A DNA stretch of 16,770 nucleotides from an uncultured Christensenellaceae bacterium (GCA_910587795.1 CAJUNH010000017.1:1-16770), one strand, 5' to 3'. Counted from the stretch's first letter, positions 1 to 8,355 are shown. The notes: generated from the letters alone by a model not told the origin. A program made the numbers and translations.

Positions 1-44
1 TCTGCTATACCGTCTCTCTTAGGAATTGAATAATCCCTATGACA

Positions 45-70
45 CCGCCCCATAGAGTCGGCGGGGTTTT
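45..70 (+). terminator. Possible Rho-independent terminator of an upstream plus-strand gene
   Basis: CCGCC (45-49) and GGCGG (60-64) can form a GC-only 5-bp stem with a 10-nt loop, followed by GGTTTT. There is no T-run on the minus-strand side, so it should act on transcription entering from the left, not on pth. In frame 1 the window begins with ten sense codons and a TAA at 31-33, which could be the tail of that left-hand gene (reading SAIPSLLGIE). Thirty bases are too few to prove a coding tail. The short stem and short T-run keep confidence moderate. Confidence 0.42.
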
Positions 71-79
71 GCTATACGT

Positions 80-643
80 TTATTTTACATTGTGTTTTTG
101 CATTATTTGTTCAAACGGTTCGCCGTGTGCAAATTCGTATAATGCAGTTGCGGCGTGTTCTATTGCAGGGTTAAGCAATGTGTAATCTTGTTCGGTCACT
201 TGCGACAGTACGTAATCCATAAGTTTCATAGGAGTATCTTTTCCTATGCCCACCCGTATTCGGCAAAAGTCATCCGTGCCCAGCAGCCGTACTATATTAC
301 GCATTCCGTTATGCGTGCCTGCCGAGCCGTTTTTGCGTATGCGTACGTTGCCCAGCGGAATATCTACGTCGTCGTAAACTACAATTAAGTTGCCTTTTTC
401 TATTTTGTATTTATTTGTTAATTCCACAACGGCTTGTCCCGATAAATTCATATAGGTTACGGGTTTTGCGATAATAACTTTTTGTCCGTTTATCCGCATG
501 TGCGCCGTTACGGCTTTACATTCCGCCTTGCTAAACTCCGCGCCTGATTTTTCCGCAAGTTTGTCTGTACACATAAAGCCAACGTTATGGAAAGTATTAA
601 AATATTCTTTTTCGGGATTGCCTAATCCTACAATCAAATACAT
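80..643 (-). CDS. pth: Peptidyl-tRNA hydrolase
   Basis: Cytosolic enzyme that hydrolyses the ester bond of peptidyl-tRNAs released from stalled ribosomes, recycling tRNA. The 187-aa length is normal for bacterial Pth. The N-terminus reads IVGLGNPEKEY, giving the conserved Asn9, and His19 (in FHNVGF) is the catalytic histidine. KPVTYMNLSG (60-69) and the acidic DD at 91-92 form the active-site region, and Asn112 lies in the GSAGTHNG loop. The start at 643 is preceded on the minus strand by AAAGG, 8-10 nt upstream. The gene is transcribed away from mfd, from its own promoter at 674-702. pth next to mfd is a classic Firmicutes arrangement, although there the two are usually co-directional; here they are divergent. 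I see nothing odd in the protein. Confidence 0.97.
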   Translation of the reverse strand: MYLIVGLGNPEKEYFNTFHNVGFMCTDKLAEKSGAEFSKAECKAVTAHMRINGQKVIIAKPVTYMNLSGQAVVELTNKYKIEKGNLIVVYDDVDIPLGNVRIRKNGSAGTHNGMRNIVRLLGTDDFCRIRVGIGKDTPMKLMDYVLSQVTEQDYTLLNPAIEHAATALYEFAHGEPFEQIMQKHNVK

Positions 644-673
644 TTTGTTTACCTTTTGTTTGTCAGTAGCTAC

Positions 674-702
674 ATTTTACCACAATTTTAAAATAATGTA
701 AA
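674..702 (-). promoter_or_regulatory. Promoter of pth
   Basis: On the minus strand, TTTACA (697-702) and TAAAAT (674-679) are separated by exactly 17 bp, a good sigma-A type promoter about 30 bp upstream of the pth start codon. It lies back to back with the mfd promoter, so the -35 boxes are about 22 bp apart and the two could compete for polymerase or share regulation. Confidence 0.65.
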
Positions 703-724
703 CATAATACAATCGCGTAACGGC

Positions 725-753
725 TTGTCAACCTTCTAACAATGTGCTAAAAT
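725..753 (+). promoter_or_regulatory. Promoter of mfd
   Basis: TTGTCA (725-730), a 17-bp spacer and TAAAAT (748-753) form a near-consensus sigma-A promoter. Transcription would begin near 760, leaving a leader of roughly 110-140 nt before mfd. That leader contains the 13-bp interrupted palindrome TTACGGGCCGTAA (820-832). Confidence 0.7.
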
Positions 754-901
754 AGTCGTACTTTGTTAATACCCTCGTATGCGTAAGCGTAAATTTTATG
801 TTATTTTTATGCGTATATGTTACGGGCCGTAATTTTGCAATCGGCATAACGCATTTTTAATTGTTAGCCGCATGCCGTTTGGGTATAACGTCATTACAAG
901 T

Positions 902-3900
902 ATGTACAAATTTTTCGATAGGGTAAACAATGCCCAAGCATACAATCAATTATTAACAGACCCCCGCGATTATAATAAAATCGCGGCTTTCGGCGTGCAG
1001 CCTAACGAAAAGCCGTTTATTGCCGCAAATGCCGAACAGTTTGCGCTGTATGTAACGGCAGACTATGTGGAAGCGCAACGCGTATTCCGTGCGATGCAGG
1101 CAATTTCGACAGGTAAGGTGGTTTATGTCCCCGCAAAGGAGGATGTACTGCTGTACAAGCGCAACGCGTCAAAAAACCTTGTATACTCGCGTAATATCGC
1201 GCTGCACGGTATTTTGCACGGGGCGGACGCGGCGGTAGTGTGCATAGACGCACTAATGCAGTTTTTGCCGTCCCGCAAGCAATTTTTTGCAGACTGTTTT
1301 ACCATAAAAAAAGGGGTTTGCTACGATACGCAACTTCTTATAAAAAAACTTGTGAGCATAGGGTTTACGCGCGTGGACAGCGTGTCTGCGGAAGGCGAAT
1401 TTGTAATGCGCGGCGACATACTGGATTTGTCTATGCCGTTCGGCGAGCGGTACAGAGTAGACTTTTTTGACGACGAAGCGGAGAGCATCCGTATCGTCAA
1501 TGCCGACGGAGTTGCCGAAGGCGAAACGGACTTTGCAGAGGTGTATCCGCTGTACGATACAAGCGGACTGCCTGCGGAAAAACTTGCGGAACTGACAAAA
1601 TATATCCGCCGTTTAAAATTGACTGCCGACGCGCAAGCCCGTCTTGCTGAGATAGTAAGCGAACTTTCCGCTTTGGGCGGAACACGCGTCGATAACAGTT
1701 GGCTTGCGCCGTTTTGCGCGCATTCTTCTATTTTTGATTATCTGCCGGTGGATTCGGTGGTGTTTTGGGACGAACCGCGGGAATTAAATAACCGAGTAAA
1801 TTTTTTGTACCGCGAACACGCCGAGCGAGTGGCAAATCTTACTAAGGCGGGCGAGGTATTGCCGCTGCACGAAAAATCGATCTGCGTCAAAGAGGAAGTG
1901 TTTTGCGCGGATTTGCCGCAAATTGCCATGCAGGTGCTGCCTTATGCCGCCGATTGGTTTTCGCCGCAGGTGATACGTAATTTTAAAACGGGCGCGTGTC
2001 CTAATTATTCGCGCGGGCTGGACGCGCTTGCAACCGATATTGCAAACTGGAAGCGTATCGGTTACGAAACGGTGATTTTGGCGGGCGTCGACGGCGTAAA
2101 GCCCACGCAGGACGCATTGAGCGCGCTGGGTTGCTATGTGGTAGAAACGGACAGGCTGTCTAAAAATCAAGCGGACGGACTTATATTGCCTATCGGTATC
2201 GAACACGGCTTTGTTTCTCACGCAAACAAACTGGCAATTATCGGCACAAGGGATATCGGCAGGGGGCTTAACCGTCAAACTTTACATAAGGCTAAAAAAC
2301 AGGCGTTTTTGTCGTTGGAAAAGGGCGACTACGTCGTACACGATATACACGGTATCGGTTTGTGCGAAGGTATCCAAAAAATAACTTCTCCTAGCGGAGA
2401 GGAAAAAGACTACGTTGTAGTTTTGTATAAAAACGGGGATAGGCTGTACGTCCCCGTAGACGCCGCCAATATGCTGTCGCGTTATTCGGGCGGAGAAAAT
2501 CCCGCGCTGTCTAAGCTGGGCGGAGAGGACTTTGCCCGAGTTAAAAGCAAAGTTAAGCAGGGCATACGCGAGATGTCCGTTAATTTGCTTAAGCTTTATG
2601 CGGAAAGGGAAAAGGCGCGCGGTTTTAGATATAATATCGACGAGTATCTGGACGAGGAATTTCAGCAGTACTTTCCGTTTAAAGCAACCGACGATCAAAT
2701 CCGCTGTCATAAGGAAATTGTCGCAGATTTAACATCTAACCGAATTATGGACAGGGTGCTTGTCGGGGACGTAGGTTTCGGCAAAACGGAAGTTGCAATG
2801 CGCGCCGCGTTCGACGTTGTATCCAACGGTTATCAAGTAGCGGTGCTTGCGCCTACCACGATTTTAACAGAACAGCATTACAAAAATTTCAGCGAGCGTA
2901 TGTCGCATTTCGATATCCGCGTAGTGTGTCTTAACAGATTTAGAACCGCCGAGCAACAGCAAAAGATATTAGAACAGGCGGCTCTCGGCAGGGCGGATAT
3001 TATAATAGGTACTCATCGTTTGCTGTCTGCCGACGTTATTTTTAACCGTTTGGGCTTGCTTGTGTTGGACGAAGAACAACGTTTCGGCGTAGAGCATAAA
3101 GAAAAAATAAAGGCGCTTAAAACAAACGTAGACGTGCTCACTATGTCCGCAACGCCTATTCCTCGTACGTTGCATATGGCTTTATCTGGTATACGGGATA
3201 TTTCCACGATAACGACTCCTCCCGTGCAGCGTATGGCTGTGGAAACTTTTGTCGTTGAGGAAAACGACGCAATGATTGCGGACGTTATCACTCGGGAGTT
3301 GGCGCGCGGAGGACAGGTGTACTGCGTTTATAACAGGGTGCAATCTATCGATAGATTCGCCGCTAAGCTTGCGGATATGCTGCCTAATATCAAAATTGCG
3401 GTAGCGCACGGACAAATGGACGAAATTGCTTTGGAGGACGCAGTTACGGCGTTTGCCGAGGGCAAGGGGGACGTGTTGGTCTGTACTACGATTATCGAAA
3501 ACGGTATAGATATTCCCAACGTCAACACGCTTATAGTTATAGATGCGGATAAGCTGGGGCTTTCGCAGCTGTACCAACTGCGTGGACGCGTCGGGCGCAG
3601 TAACCGATTGGCGTATGCGTACTTTACCTACGGCAAAGATAAAGTGCTAAGCGAGATTGCGTACAAAAGGCTGTCATCCATTTTGCAGTACAGCGAATTA
3701 GGCAGCGGTTTTAAAATTGCCATGAAGGATTTGGAGATAAGGGGCGCGGGCAATATTTTGGGACGCGAACAGCACGGACATATGATGAAGGTCGGTTACG
3801 ATATGTACGCGCGCCTGTTAAAAGAAACGGTAGACGAACTTAAAGGAAGCAAACCCGCAGAGCAAATCATTACGGAAATAACGATAGATATCGAAGCGTA

Positions 3901-4309
3901 CGCTCCCGACGCGTATATCCCTTCGCAAAGCGACCGTATGAGCTTTTATCAACAGCTTGCTTCTTGCAAGACGGCGGAGGAAACGGAATCGCTGCGTAAA
4001 CAAATAGCGGACGTGTACGGAGTTATACCGCGTCAGGTGGGCAATTTGTTTGAGGTTGCCGAACTGAAATTGCTGGCAAACAACGCCGGCATATCCCGCG
4101 TTACGGTTAAAACGGGCAGGGGCGAATTGCTGTTTGCAAACCGCGATAAGATGATGTGTAAACGAGTGTTCGAGGCGTTAAGCGAAGCGGGCGACAGAGT
4201 ACAGGCGGCAAACGACAGTTACAGTCTTGTTTTTGCCTCGACGGACTTTATACAAAAAGAACGGCTGCTTTTTGCAATTAAGGAGTTTTTGCTTAAAATA
4301 CAACCGTAA
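902..4309 (+). CDS. mfd: Transcription-repair coupling factor Mfd
   Basis: ATP-dependent DNA translocase that removes RNA polymerase stalled at lesions and recruits UvrA. The protein is about 1135 aa, close to the 1150-1180 aa family norm. An N-terminal UvrB-like region comes first (about residues 1-290, with the GEFVMRGDILD stretch). The RNA-polymerase-interaction domain follows (about 470-545, around GDYVVHDIHGIG). The RecG-like motor has Walker A GDVGFGKT (622-629), the DEEQ box (723-726), ATPIPRTLHM and motif VI QLRGRVGR (892-899). A C-terminal TRCF domain ends the protein. The start is uncertain: ATG 872 would add 10 residues, and neither start has a clear Shine-Dalgarno. I prefer 902 because MYKFFDRV resembles known Mfd N-termini. 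No obvious terminator follows. Confidence 0.96.
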   Translation: MYKFFDRVNNAQAYNQLLTDPRDYNKIAAFGVQPNEKPFIAANAEQFALYVTADYVEAQRVFRAMQAISTGKVVYVPAKEDVLLYKRNASKNLVYSRNIALHGILHGADAAVVCIDALMQFLPSRKQFFADCFTIKKGVCYDTQLLIKKLVSIGFTRVDSVSAEGEFVMRGDILDLSMPFGERYRVDFFDDEAESIRIVNADGVAEGETDFAEVYPLYDTSGLPAEKLAELTKYIRRLKLTADAQARLAEIVSELSALGGTRVDNSWLAPFCAHSSIFDYLPVDSVVFWDEPRELNNRVNFLYREHAERVANLTKAGEVLPLHEKSICVKEEVFCADLPQIAMQVLPYAADWFSPQVIRNFKTGACPNYSRGLDALATDIANWKRIGYETVILAGVDGVKPTQDALSALGCYVVETDRLSKNQADGLILPIGIEHGFVSHANKLAIIGTRDIGRGLNRQTLHKAKKQAFLSLEKGDYVVHDIHGIGLCEGIQKITSPSGEEKDYVVVLYKNGDRLYVPVDAANMLSRYSGGENPALSKLGGEDFARVKSKVKQGIREMSVNLLKLYAEREKARGFRYNIDEYLDEEFQQYFPFKATDDQIRCHKEIVADLTSNRIMDRVLVGDVGFGKTEVAMRAAFDVVSNGYQVAVLAPTTILTEQHYKNFSERMSHFDIRVVCLNRFRTAEQQQKILEQAALGRADIIIGTHRLLSADVIFNRLGLLVLDEEQRFGVEHKEKIKALKTNVDVLTMSATPIPRTLHMALSGIRDISTITTPPVQRMAVETFVVEENDAMIADVITRELARGGQVYCVYNRVQSIDRFAAKLADMLPNIKIAVAHGQMDEIALEDAVTAFAEGKGDVLVCTTIIENGIDIPNVNTLIVIDADKLGLSQLYQLRGRVGRSNRLAYAYFTYGKDKVLSEIAYKRLSSILQYSELGSGFKIAMKDLEIRGAGNILGREQHGHMMKVGYDMYARLLKETVDELKGSKPAEQIITEITIDIEAYAPDAYIPSQSDRMSFYQQLASCKTAEETESLRKQIADVYGVIPRQVGNLFEVAELKLLANNAGISRVTVKTGRGELLFANRDKMMCKRVFEALSEAGDRVQAANDSYSLVFASTDFIQKERLLFAIKEFLLKIQP

Positions 4310-4593
4310 AAAAGTCCGTATACCGTATCATACAGGTTTGAAATTTTCTTTTCCGTCATAAAGCTTGCAGAAAATTTTATAAATATCGCAGACTGCCGTA
4401 AATTTTTTTTGTCGTATACTTGTTTTTGCAGGTAATTCTTAGCGGTATTTTTTTCTTACGGCAAAGACGCGTTGCATTTTACATCGTGTGCGGTACGGCA
4501 GTATACAAAAGGGCGTTTATGCAAAACGCGTGCGTTTTCAGGTAATTTATAAGTTTTTGGAGTAAACTTGGCGGGAAAATATCAATAAACCGC
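4310..4593. other. Intergenic region between mfd and the lipoprotein gene, with inverted repeats
   Basis: No convincing gene is present between the mfd stop and the next start (375 bp). It is rich in T-runs and inverted repeats. TGCCGTAA (4394-4401) is complementary to TTACGGCA (4456-4463), with T-tracts next to both arms on the inner side. Further right, AAAACGC (4523-4529) can pair with GCGTTTT (4532-4538), or its inner part AAACGC (4524-4529) can pair with GCGTTT (4513-4518), so the two foldings exclude each other. No canonical terminator for mfd was found. Confidence 0.5.
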
Positions 4594-4622
4594 TTGCTAT
4601 TTACGGCGAATAACTGTATAAT
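4594..4622 (+). promoter_or_regulatory. Promoter of the lipoprotein gene
   Basis: TTGCTA (4594-4599), a 17-bp spacer and a perfect TATAAT (4617-4622) lie about 62 bp upstream of the ATG at 4685. This suggests that the gene is transcribed separately from mfd, with a leader of about 55 nt. Confidence 0.75.
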
Positions 4623-4684
4623 AGATAAGTATATGTGGCGATATGTCTATAATTAAACCACAATATTTCAGGAGCATAATTAAG

Positions 4685-6487
4685 ATGAAAAAAGCAAGAA
4701 AAATACTTACGTTAATATTAGTGTTTGTTCTCCTTGCGGGAGTATTTTCCGGGTGCGCAATGTTTGGCAGAAATTCCACCAAATACCGCAGTCTGGTAGC
4801 GGTAACCGTAGGCGGAGAAGAAATTACCGTAGGTAAAATTTTGGATACTTACAACAATTATTACAACAACTACGGTTCGCAAGGCGTAGCAAGCGAATAT
4901 CTGCTGCAAGCTACAATGCAAACTTTGGTCAGTCAAGCAATGAAAGTATCTGCGTACAAGGCAAGCAACCCTGCCGCAACAGACAACACGGATTTAAAAG
5001 ATTTTTGCGTAAACGCTCAGTATCTTACCAAAGAAGAAATGGAGTACGCAATTAGATATGTAAAGTATATTACTTATCAAACGTTTGATAGCTCCGTAAT
5101 AAGTCAGTTGTCTAACGACCGTACGTTCGGCGAAGAGGAAAAGGAAGATACTTCGCGCGATTTTACCGAGCCTGTAGATTTGGAAGGTAACGAGTATTCT
5201 ATGTACAGTTACAGACAAAGCGTGTTCGGTAAGGAAGCAGGAGAATATTTTGATAAATATTACAAAGGCGTAACAATCAGTTTGGACACGAACGTTGACG
5301 AATATATTTACAACGACGCTACCATTGCCGCAGCCAGACTTAAAAACCTTAACGACCGTTTGGAAGAAGACGATGAGAAAATTACTTTTGAAGAATACAA
5401 GTCTGCTCAGGAACGCGTAGTAAAGCAATTCCAACGCTCTATTAAAACGACTTACAGCTTAGAGTTGGCGGAATTTATGAAAAACCAAGTTGCCGATATC
5501 GTAGCAAGTACTATTGCAAATAAGTACAACTACAATATCAGCAAAGTTATCGACACGGATAATCTTAACGATACTTTAAATACGTTAAAAAGCAATTTGG
5601 AAATTTTAACGGCGGCTCAAGCCACAGGTTTTTCGCTAAACGACAGCTTTGTAGAATTTATTCAGGAATTGAAGTCGTCTTCGTACATTCTTAACGTACC
5701 TGACGATTACGAATATATTTTTGTAAAGAATATTCTTATACCGTTTACAGAGCAACAGCAAGCGATATTGACCAACGTATCTAACGATATGGGCGGCGAT
5801 ACCAAAAACGAAACGTACCTTAATTTGCGTAATAAATACGCCGCGGAAATAATAGCTGACGACTTTAACAGCGAGAAAAACGAAGACGGCGAATATGCCA
5901 AAGTAAACAACCTGTTTAAGATGGAAAACGGCAAATTGGTTGTCAATCCCGAAGGCGAGTTGGGTAACGTATTTCTTGCCGACGGCTCCGTTAATAAGGG
6001 CGAGTTTGCTACGGCGGACGAAGCGGTAATTGCAAATATGAAGCGTTTTAACACCGATACCGCGCAGCACACCGCACAATACGATTATGTCGTTCGCGTT
6101 GGCGATATTCCCGCCGACTACACTCATGCTTGGGTGACGGAGTTTGTCGACGCCGCTCACGAAGCGTACGAAATGGGCGAGGGCACATATTCTTTGGCGG
6201 TATCCACGTACGGAGTGCACATCGTTTACTATTCTGCAAAAGTTACCGCTCAAACGTTTGACTTTGAACAAAACCGTCTTAACACCACAATGCCGGAATA
6301 CAGAATGTTTAGCGCATATTTTGAAGAACAATCCAAGATTTTGGTTGCCGAAGCCGCCGAGGCTCTTAACAAAGACTTTTTGGATAACAACAAAATCGTT
6401 ATAAACAAGGCGTTTGACAGATTTTTGAAGGATAACGGATTTAAGTTTGACTTGATCGATTTCCTTACTCCCGACGAAGAAGACTAA
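4685..6487 (+). CDS. Secreted lipoprotein with a parvulin-like (PrsA/SurA-type) foldase region
   Basis: Probable membrane-anchored extracytoplasmic chaperone. The start at 4685 is chosen over the upstream ATG at 4643 because AGGAG (4670-4674) sits 10 nt before it. It also gives a proper lipoprotein signal: MKKARK, a hydrophobic stretch, and FSGC with Cys24 as the lipidation site. The 600-aa mature part is acidic and rich in Asn, Tyr and Lys. A SurA_N-like helical region (roughly 50-330) contains predicted coiled-coil-like stretches. Residues about 343-517 show the two ends of a parvulin fold: YIFVKNILIPF at the beginning, and FVDAAHEAYEMGEG plus YGVHIVYY at the end. The spacing is about 80 residues longer than a usual parvulin domain, so isomerase activity is doubtful. 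A PPIase lipoprotein next to mfd is common in Clostridia. The gene ends 17 nt before a strong terminator. Confidence 0.8.
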   Translation: MKKARKILTLILVFVLLAGVFSGCAMFGRNSTKYRSLVAVTVGGEEITVGKILDTYNNYYNNYGSQGVASEYLLQATMQTLVSQAMKVSAYKASNPAATDNTDLKDFCVNAQYLTKEEMEYAIRYVKYITYQTFDSSVISQLSNDRTFGEEEKEDTSRDFTEPVDLEGNEYSMYSYRQSVFGKEAGEYFDKYYKGVTISLDTNVDEYIYNDATIAAARLKNLNDRLEEDDEKITFEEYKSAQERVVKQFQRSIKTTYSLELAEFMKNQVADIVASTIANKYNYNISKVIDTDNLNDTLNTLKSNLEILTAAQATGFSLNDSFVEFIQELKSSSYILNVPDDYEYIFVKNILIPFTEQQQAILTNVSNDMGGDTKNETYLNLRNKYAAEIIADDFNSEKNEDGEYAKVNNLFKMENGKLVVNPEGELGNVFLADGSVNKGEFATADEAVIANMKRFNTDTAQHTAQYDYVVRVGDIPADYTHAWVTEFVDAAHEAYEMGEGTYSLAVSTYGVHIVYYSAKVTAQTFDFEQNRLNTTMPEYRMFSAYFEEQSKILVAEAAEALNKDFLDNNKIVINKAFDRFLKDNGFKFDLIDFLTPDEED

Positions 6488-6495
6488 TATACAAC

Positions 6496-6533
6496 AAAAA
6501 AAAACCGCACTGATTTTACAGTGCGGTTTTTTT
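6496..6533 (+). terminator. Rho-independent terminator after the lipoprotein gene
   Basis: CCGCACTG (6505-6512) and CAGTGCGG (6519-6526) form a perfect 8-bp stem with a 6-nt loop, followed by seven T. An A-run (6496-6504) precedes the stem, so the structure could terminate in both directions. Confidence 0.95.
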
Positions 6534-7023
6534 GTACATCATTGTAAATTTTGTTTAGAATGCGTTTGCCTGCTTTTTAGTAAAGCAAAATAAACGGACA
6601 TTATTTACTCTGTAATTATGTCTTTATTGCAGTAAAAACGGCGTTAAAATAAAAATTTTATTTCGTATTATCTATAATTTTTTAAGATTATTTTCATATT
6701 ATTTTAAGCTTTGTGTTGATATATGCGTGGCAATGTGGTATAATAACATACGCTATAACAATTAACGGCTTTTTACGATAACTAACTGCTGCAAATTATT
6801 TGCTTTTACATCGTATGGTGAGGTTAAGTATATAAGTAAAGCGTATTTTAAGTGCGGTATAATAAGTAACGCACTGAAACGACGATGCAGTATAATGCCG
6901 TTTACACTGTTAAAAGCTTCTGTGTAAATTGAGGTAAGTGCAAAAAACGTTGATTCACCTAAAAAGCAATGCTTAAAACAGGTAAAAAATAAGGATAAAA
7001 AAGAAAGTAATAATAGAGTAAAT
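6534..7023. other. Gene-free region with a promoter and long leader before the acyltransferase gene
   Basis: No supportable gene is present. 6534-6715 is AT-rich with no visible signal. From 6716 there is a strong promoter followed by about 270 nt of leader. The leader contains the motif AACAATTAACGG (6757-6768), shared with the region at 13039-13050, and a 6-bp hairpin AGTGCG (6851-6856)/CGCACT (6870-6875). Two further TATAAT sequences lie at 6858-6863 and 6891-6896, without good -35 partners. No open frame in it has coding character. Confidence 0.55.
6716..6744 (+). promoter_or_regulatory. Promoter with long leader (copy A of the repeated promoter-leader element)
   Basis: TTGATA (6716-6721), a 17-bp spacer and TATAAT (6739-6744). 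Predicted start near 6751, giving a leader of about 273 nt before the acyltransferase ATG. The region just downstream of the -10 box matches the 12919-13071 repeats, which suggests a shared 5' RNA element. Confidence 0.75.
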
Positions 7024-8355
7024 ATGAAAAAAACTACAAGTCAAATTATACGTGATAAAAAAATCAAACAGCCGTCTCGGTTTATAAATTTACTGTTTAG
7101 AATATTGATAAAGTTTGTATATAATGCTCCGTGTAAAGCGGAGTATATACGGCATATAGATCCGCGCAAGTACAAAAACAAGCCCGTAATAATAGTTGTA
7201 AATCACGCCTCGCGTTTCGATTTTGCTTTTGTTCAGGGAGCAATGGGCAAACGGCGCATCAACTTTGTCGCCGCGGAAGAGGAGTTCCACCGTACGAAAT
7301 TTAAAACGGTTTTTGCGTTGGGAAAAAATATTCCTAAAAAGAGTTTTGTTCCCGATACTACCGTAATACGCGGAATGTCTGCAATTTTGCGAAAAACCAA
7401 GAACGGCTGCGTGGCGATATTTCCCTGCGGTTTAAGCACGGTAAGCGGCGCGCAGCAGCCGTCCGCCGTGGGTACGGGAAAAATGATAAAGCATTTTGGC
7501 GTGCACGTTCTTGCCGTGCGCATACACGGCGCATATTTGGTGTGTCCTAAGTTTGACCTTAAGGAACGCTACGGTAAAGTGGAAGTTGAGTTGGACGAAT
7601 TGTTTACTCCCGAACAGATTGAAAAATTACCCGCAGAGGAAATCGAACGCAAGGTGGACGAGGCGATATTTACCGACGATTACGCGTGGAACGAAACGCG
7701 TCAATATAGCTATAAGCGTAAAGACGGCAAATTTGCGGAAAATTTGGAACAGGTTTTGTATAAATGTCCTAAATGCGGTACGGAAATGCAAATGGAAGGC
7801 AGGGGAACTGTCATTAAGTGCAAGGCGTGCGGCAACGGCGCAACTCTAGACGGTAAGTATAATTTACAGCCGATTGGCGATAGCATTATACCCTATAATC
7901 CTCGCGAGTGGTACGACTGGGAGCGCCGTGAAATGCGAAGGGCGGTAGAGGCTGACCCGAATTACTTCTTAGAGGAACACGTAACGCTAGGCGTACAGCC
8001 CGAATACGGCTACGTAGGAAAAAATCTGGTGGCGTATACCGTAGGCGAAGGAACGCTGCGGTTGGACTGCGAAGGGCTGACGTACAAAGGTACACGCGAT
8101 AACAAATCGTTTGAAGTGTTTATACCTAGGGATTCTATCAGTACTACAATCATAAACGTGGACGGCAGCTTTTTCGGTACTTATGCCAGCGGCGAATACT
8201 TGATGTTTACTCCCGACAGTCCCAGCAGTATACGCTGGAATATGGCTATTGAGGAAATTTACCGCATACACGGCGGAAAGTGGCAAAATTTCCATTGGTT
8301 CGACTACGGTAAGCAGGGCTTTGATACGTACAAAGTCAAAAGCGAACAGAAATAA
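7024..8355 (+). CDS. PlsC-type acyltransferase fused to a zinc ribbon and a C-terminal domain of unknown type
   Basis: Probable lysophospholipid (1-acylglycerol-3-phosphate type) acyltransferase of 443 aa, acting at the inner face of the membrane. Residues about 20-215 carry the PlsC signature NHASRFD (60-66), with His61 and Asp66 as the HX4D catalytic pair. The block III position reads FPCG (133-136) where most members have FPEG. A four-cysteine zinc ribbon follows (C248, C251, C266, C269). About 170 C-terminal residues come last; their hydrophobic/Gly pattern (GTLRLDCEGLTYKG, FIPRDSIS, EYLMF and a Trp-containing end) resembles a PH/GRAM-like beta barrel, but that is inference. Classical PlsC is about 200-250 aa, so the protein is nearly doubled. 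The ribosome site is weak (TAGAG 5-7 nt upstream). The gene has its own promoter and terminator, so it is probably monocistronic. The acyl substrate cannot be deduced. Confidence 0.82.
   Translation: MKKTTSQIIRDKKIKQPSRFINLLFRILIKFVYNAPCKAEYIRHIDPRKYKNKPVIIVVNHASRFDFAFVQGAMGKRRINFVAAEEEFHRTKFKTVFALGKNIPKKSFVPDTTVIRGMSAILRKTKNGCVAIFPCGLSTVSGAQQPSAVGTGKMIKHFGVHVLAVRIHGAYLVCPKFDLKERYGKVEVELDELFTPEQIEKLPAEEIERKVDEAIFTDDYAWNETRQYSYKRKDGKFAENLEQVLYKCPKCGTEMQMEGRGTVIKCKACGNGATLDGKYNLQPIGDSIIPYNPREWYDWERREMRRAVEADPNYFLEEHVTLGVQPEYGYVGKNLVAYTVGEGTLRLDCEGLTYKGTRDNKSFEVFIPRDSISTTIINVDGSFFGTYASGEYLMFTPDSPSSIRWNMAIEEIYRIHGGKWQNFHWFDYGKQGFDTYKVKSEQK

Noticed and set aside
1..33. Ten-codon C-terminal tail of a gene entering from the left
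   Set aside because: In-frame reading to TAA is possible and a terminator follows, but 30 bases cannot establish coding or product, so no CDS was annotated.
1784..3577. Several long minus-strand open frames inside mfd (up to 164 aa)
   Set aside because: They are antisense shadows of a strongly conserved gene. They are Arg/Cys/His-rich, as expected for reverse frames, with no start signals.
5636..6331. 231-aa minus-strand open frame inside the lipoprotein gene
   Set aside because: Antisense to a gene with signal peptide and promoter. Its composition (Val/Phe/Arg-rich) follows from the opposite codons and no domain is recognisable.
6858..6896. Two additional TATAAT boxes in the acyltransferase leader
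   Set aside because: Neither has a -35-like hexamer at 16-18 bp. In AT-rich DNA such hexamers are expected by chance.
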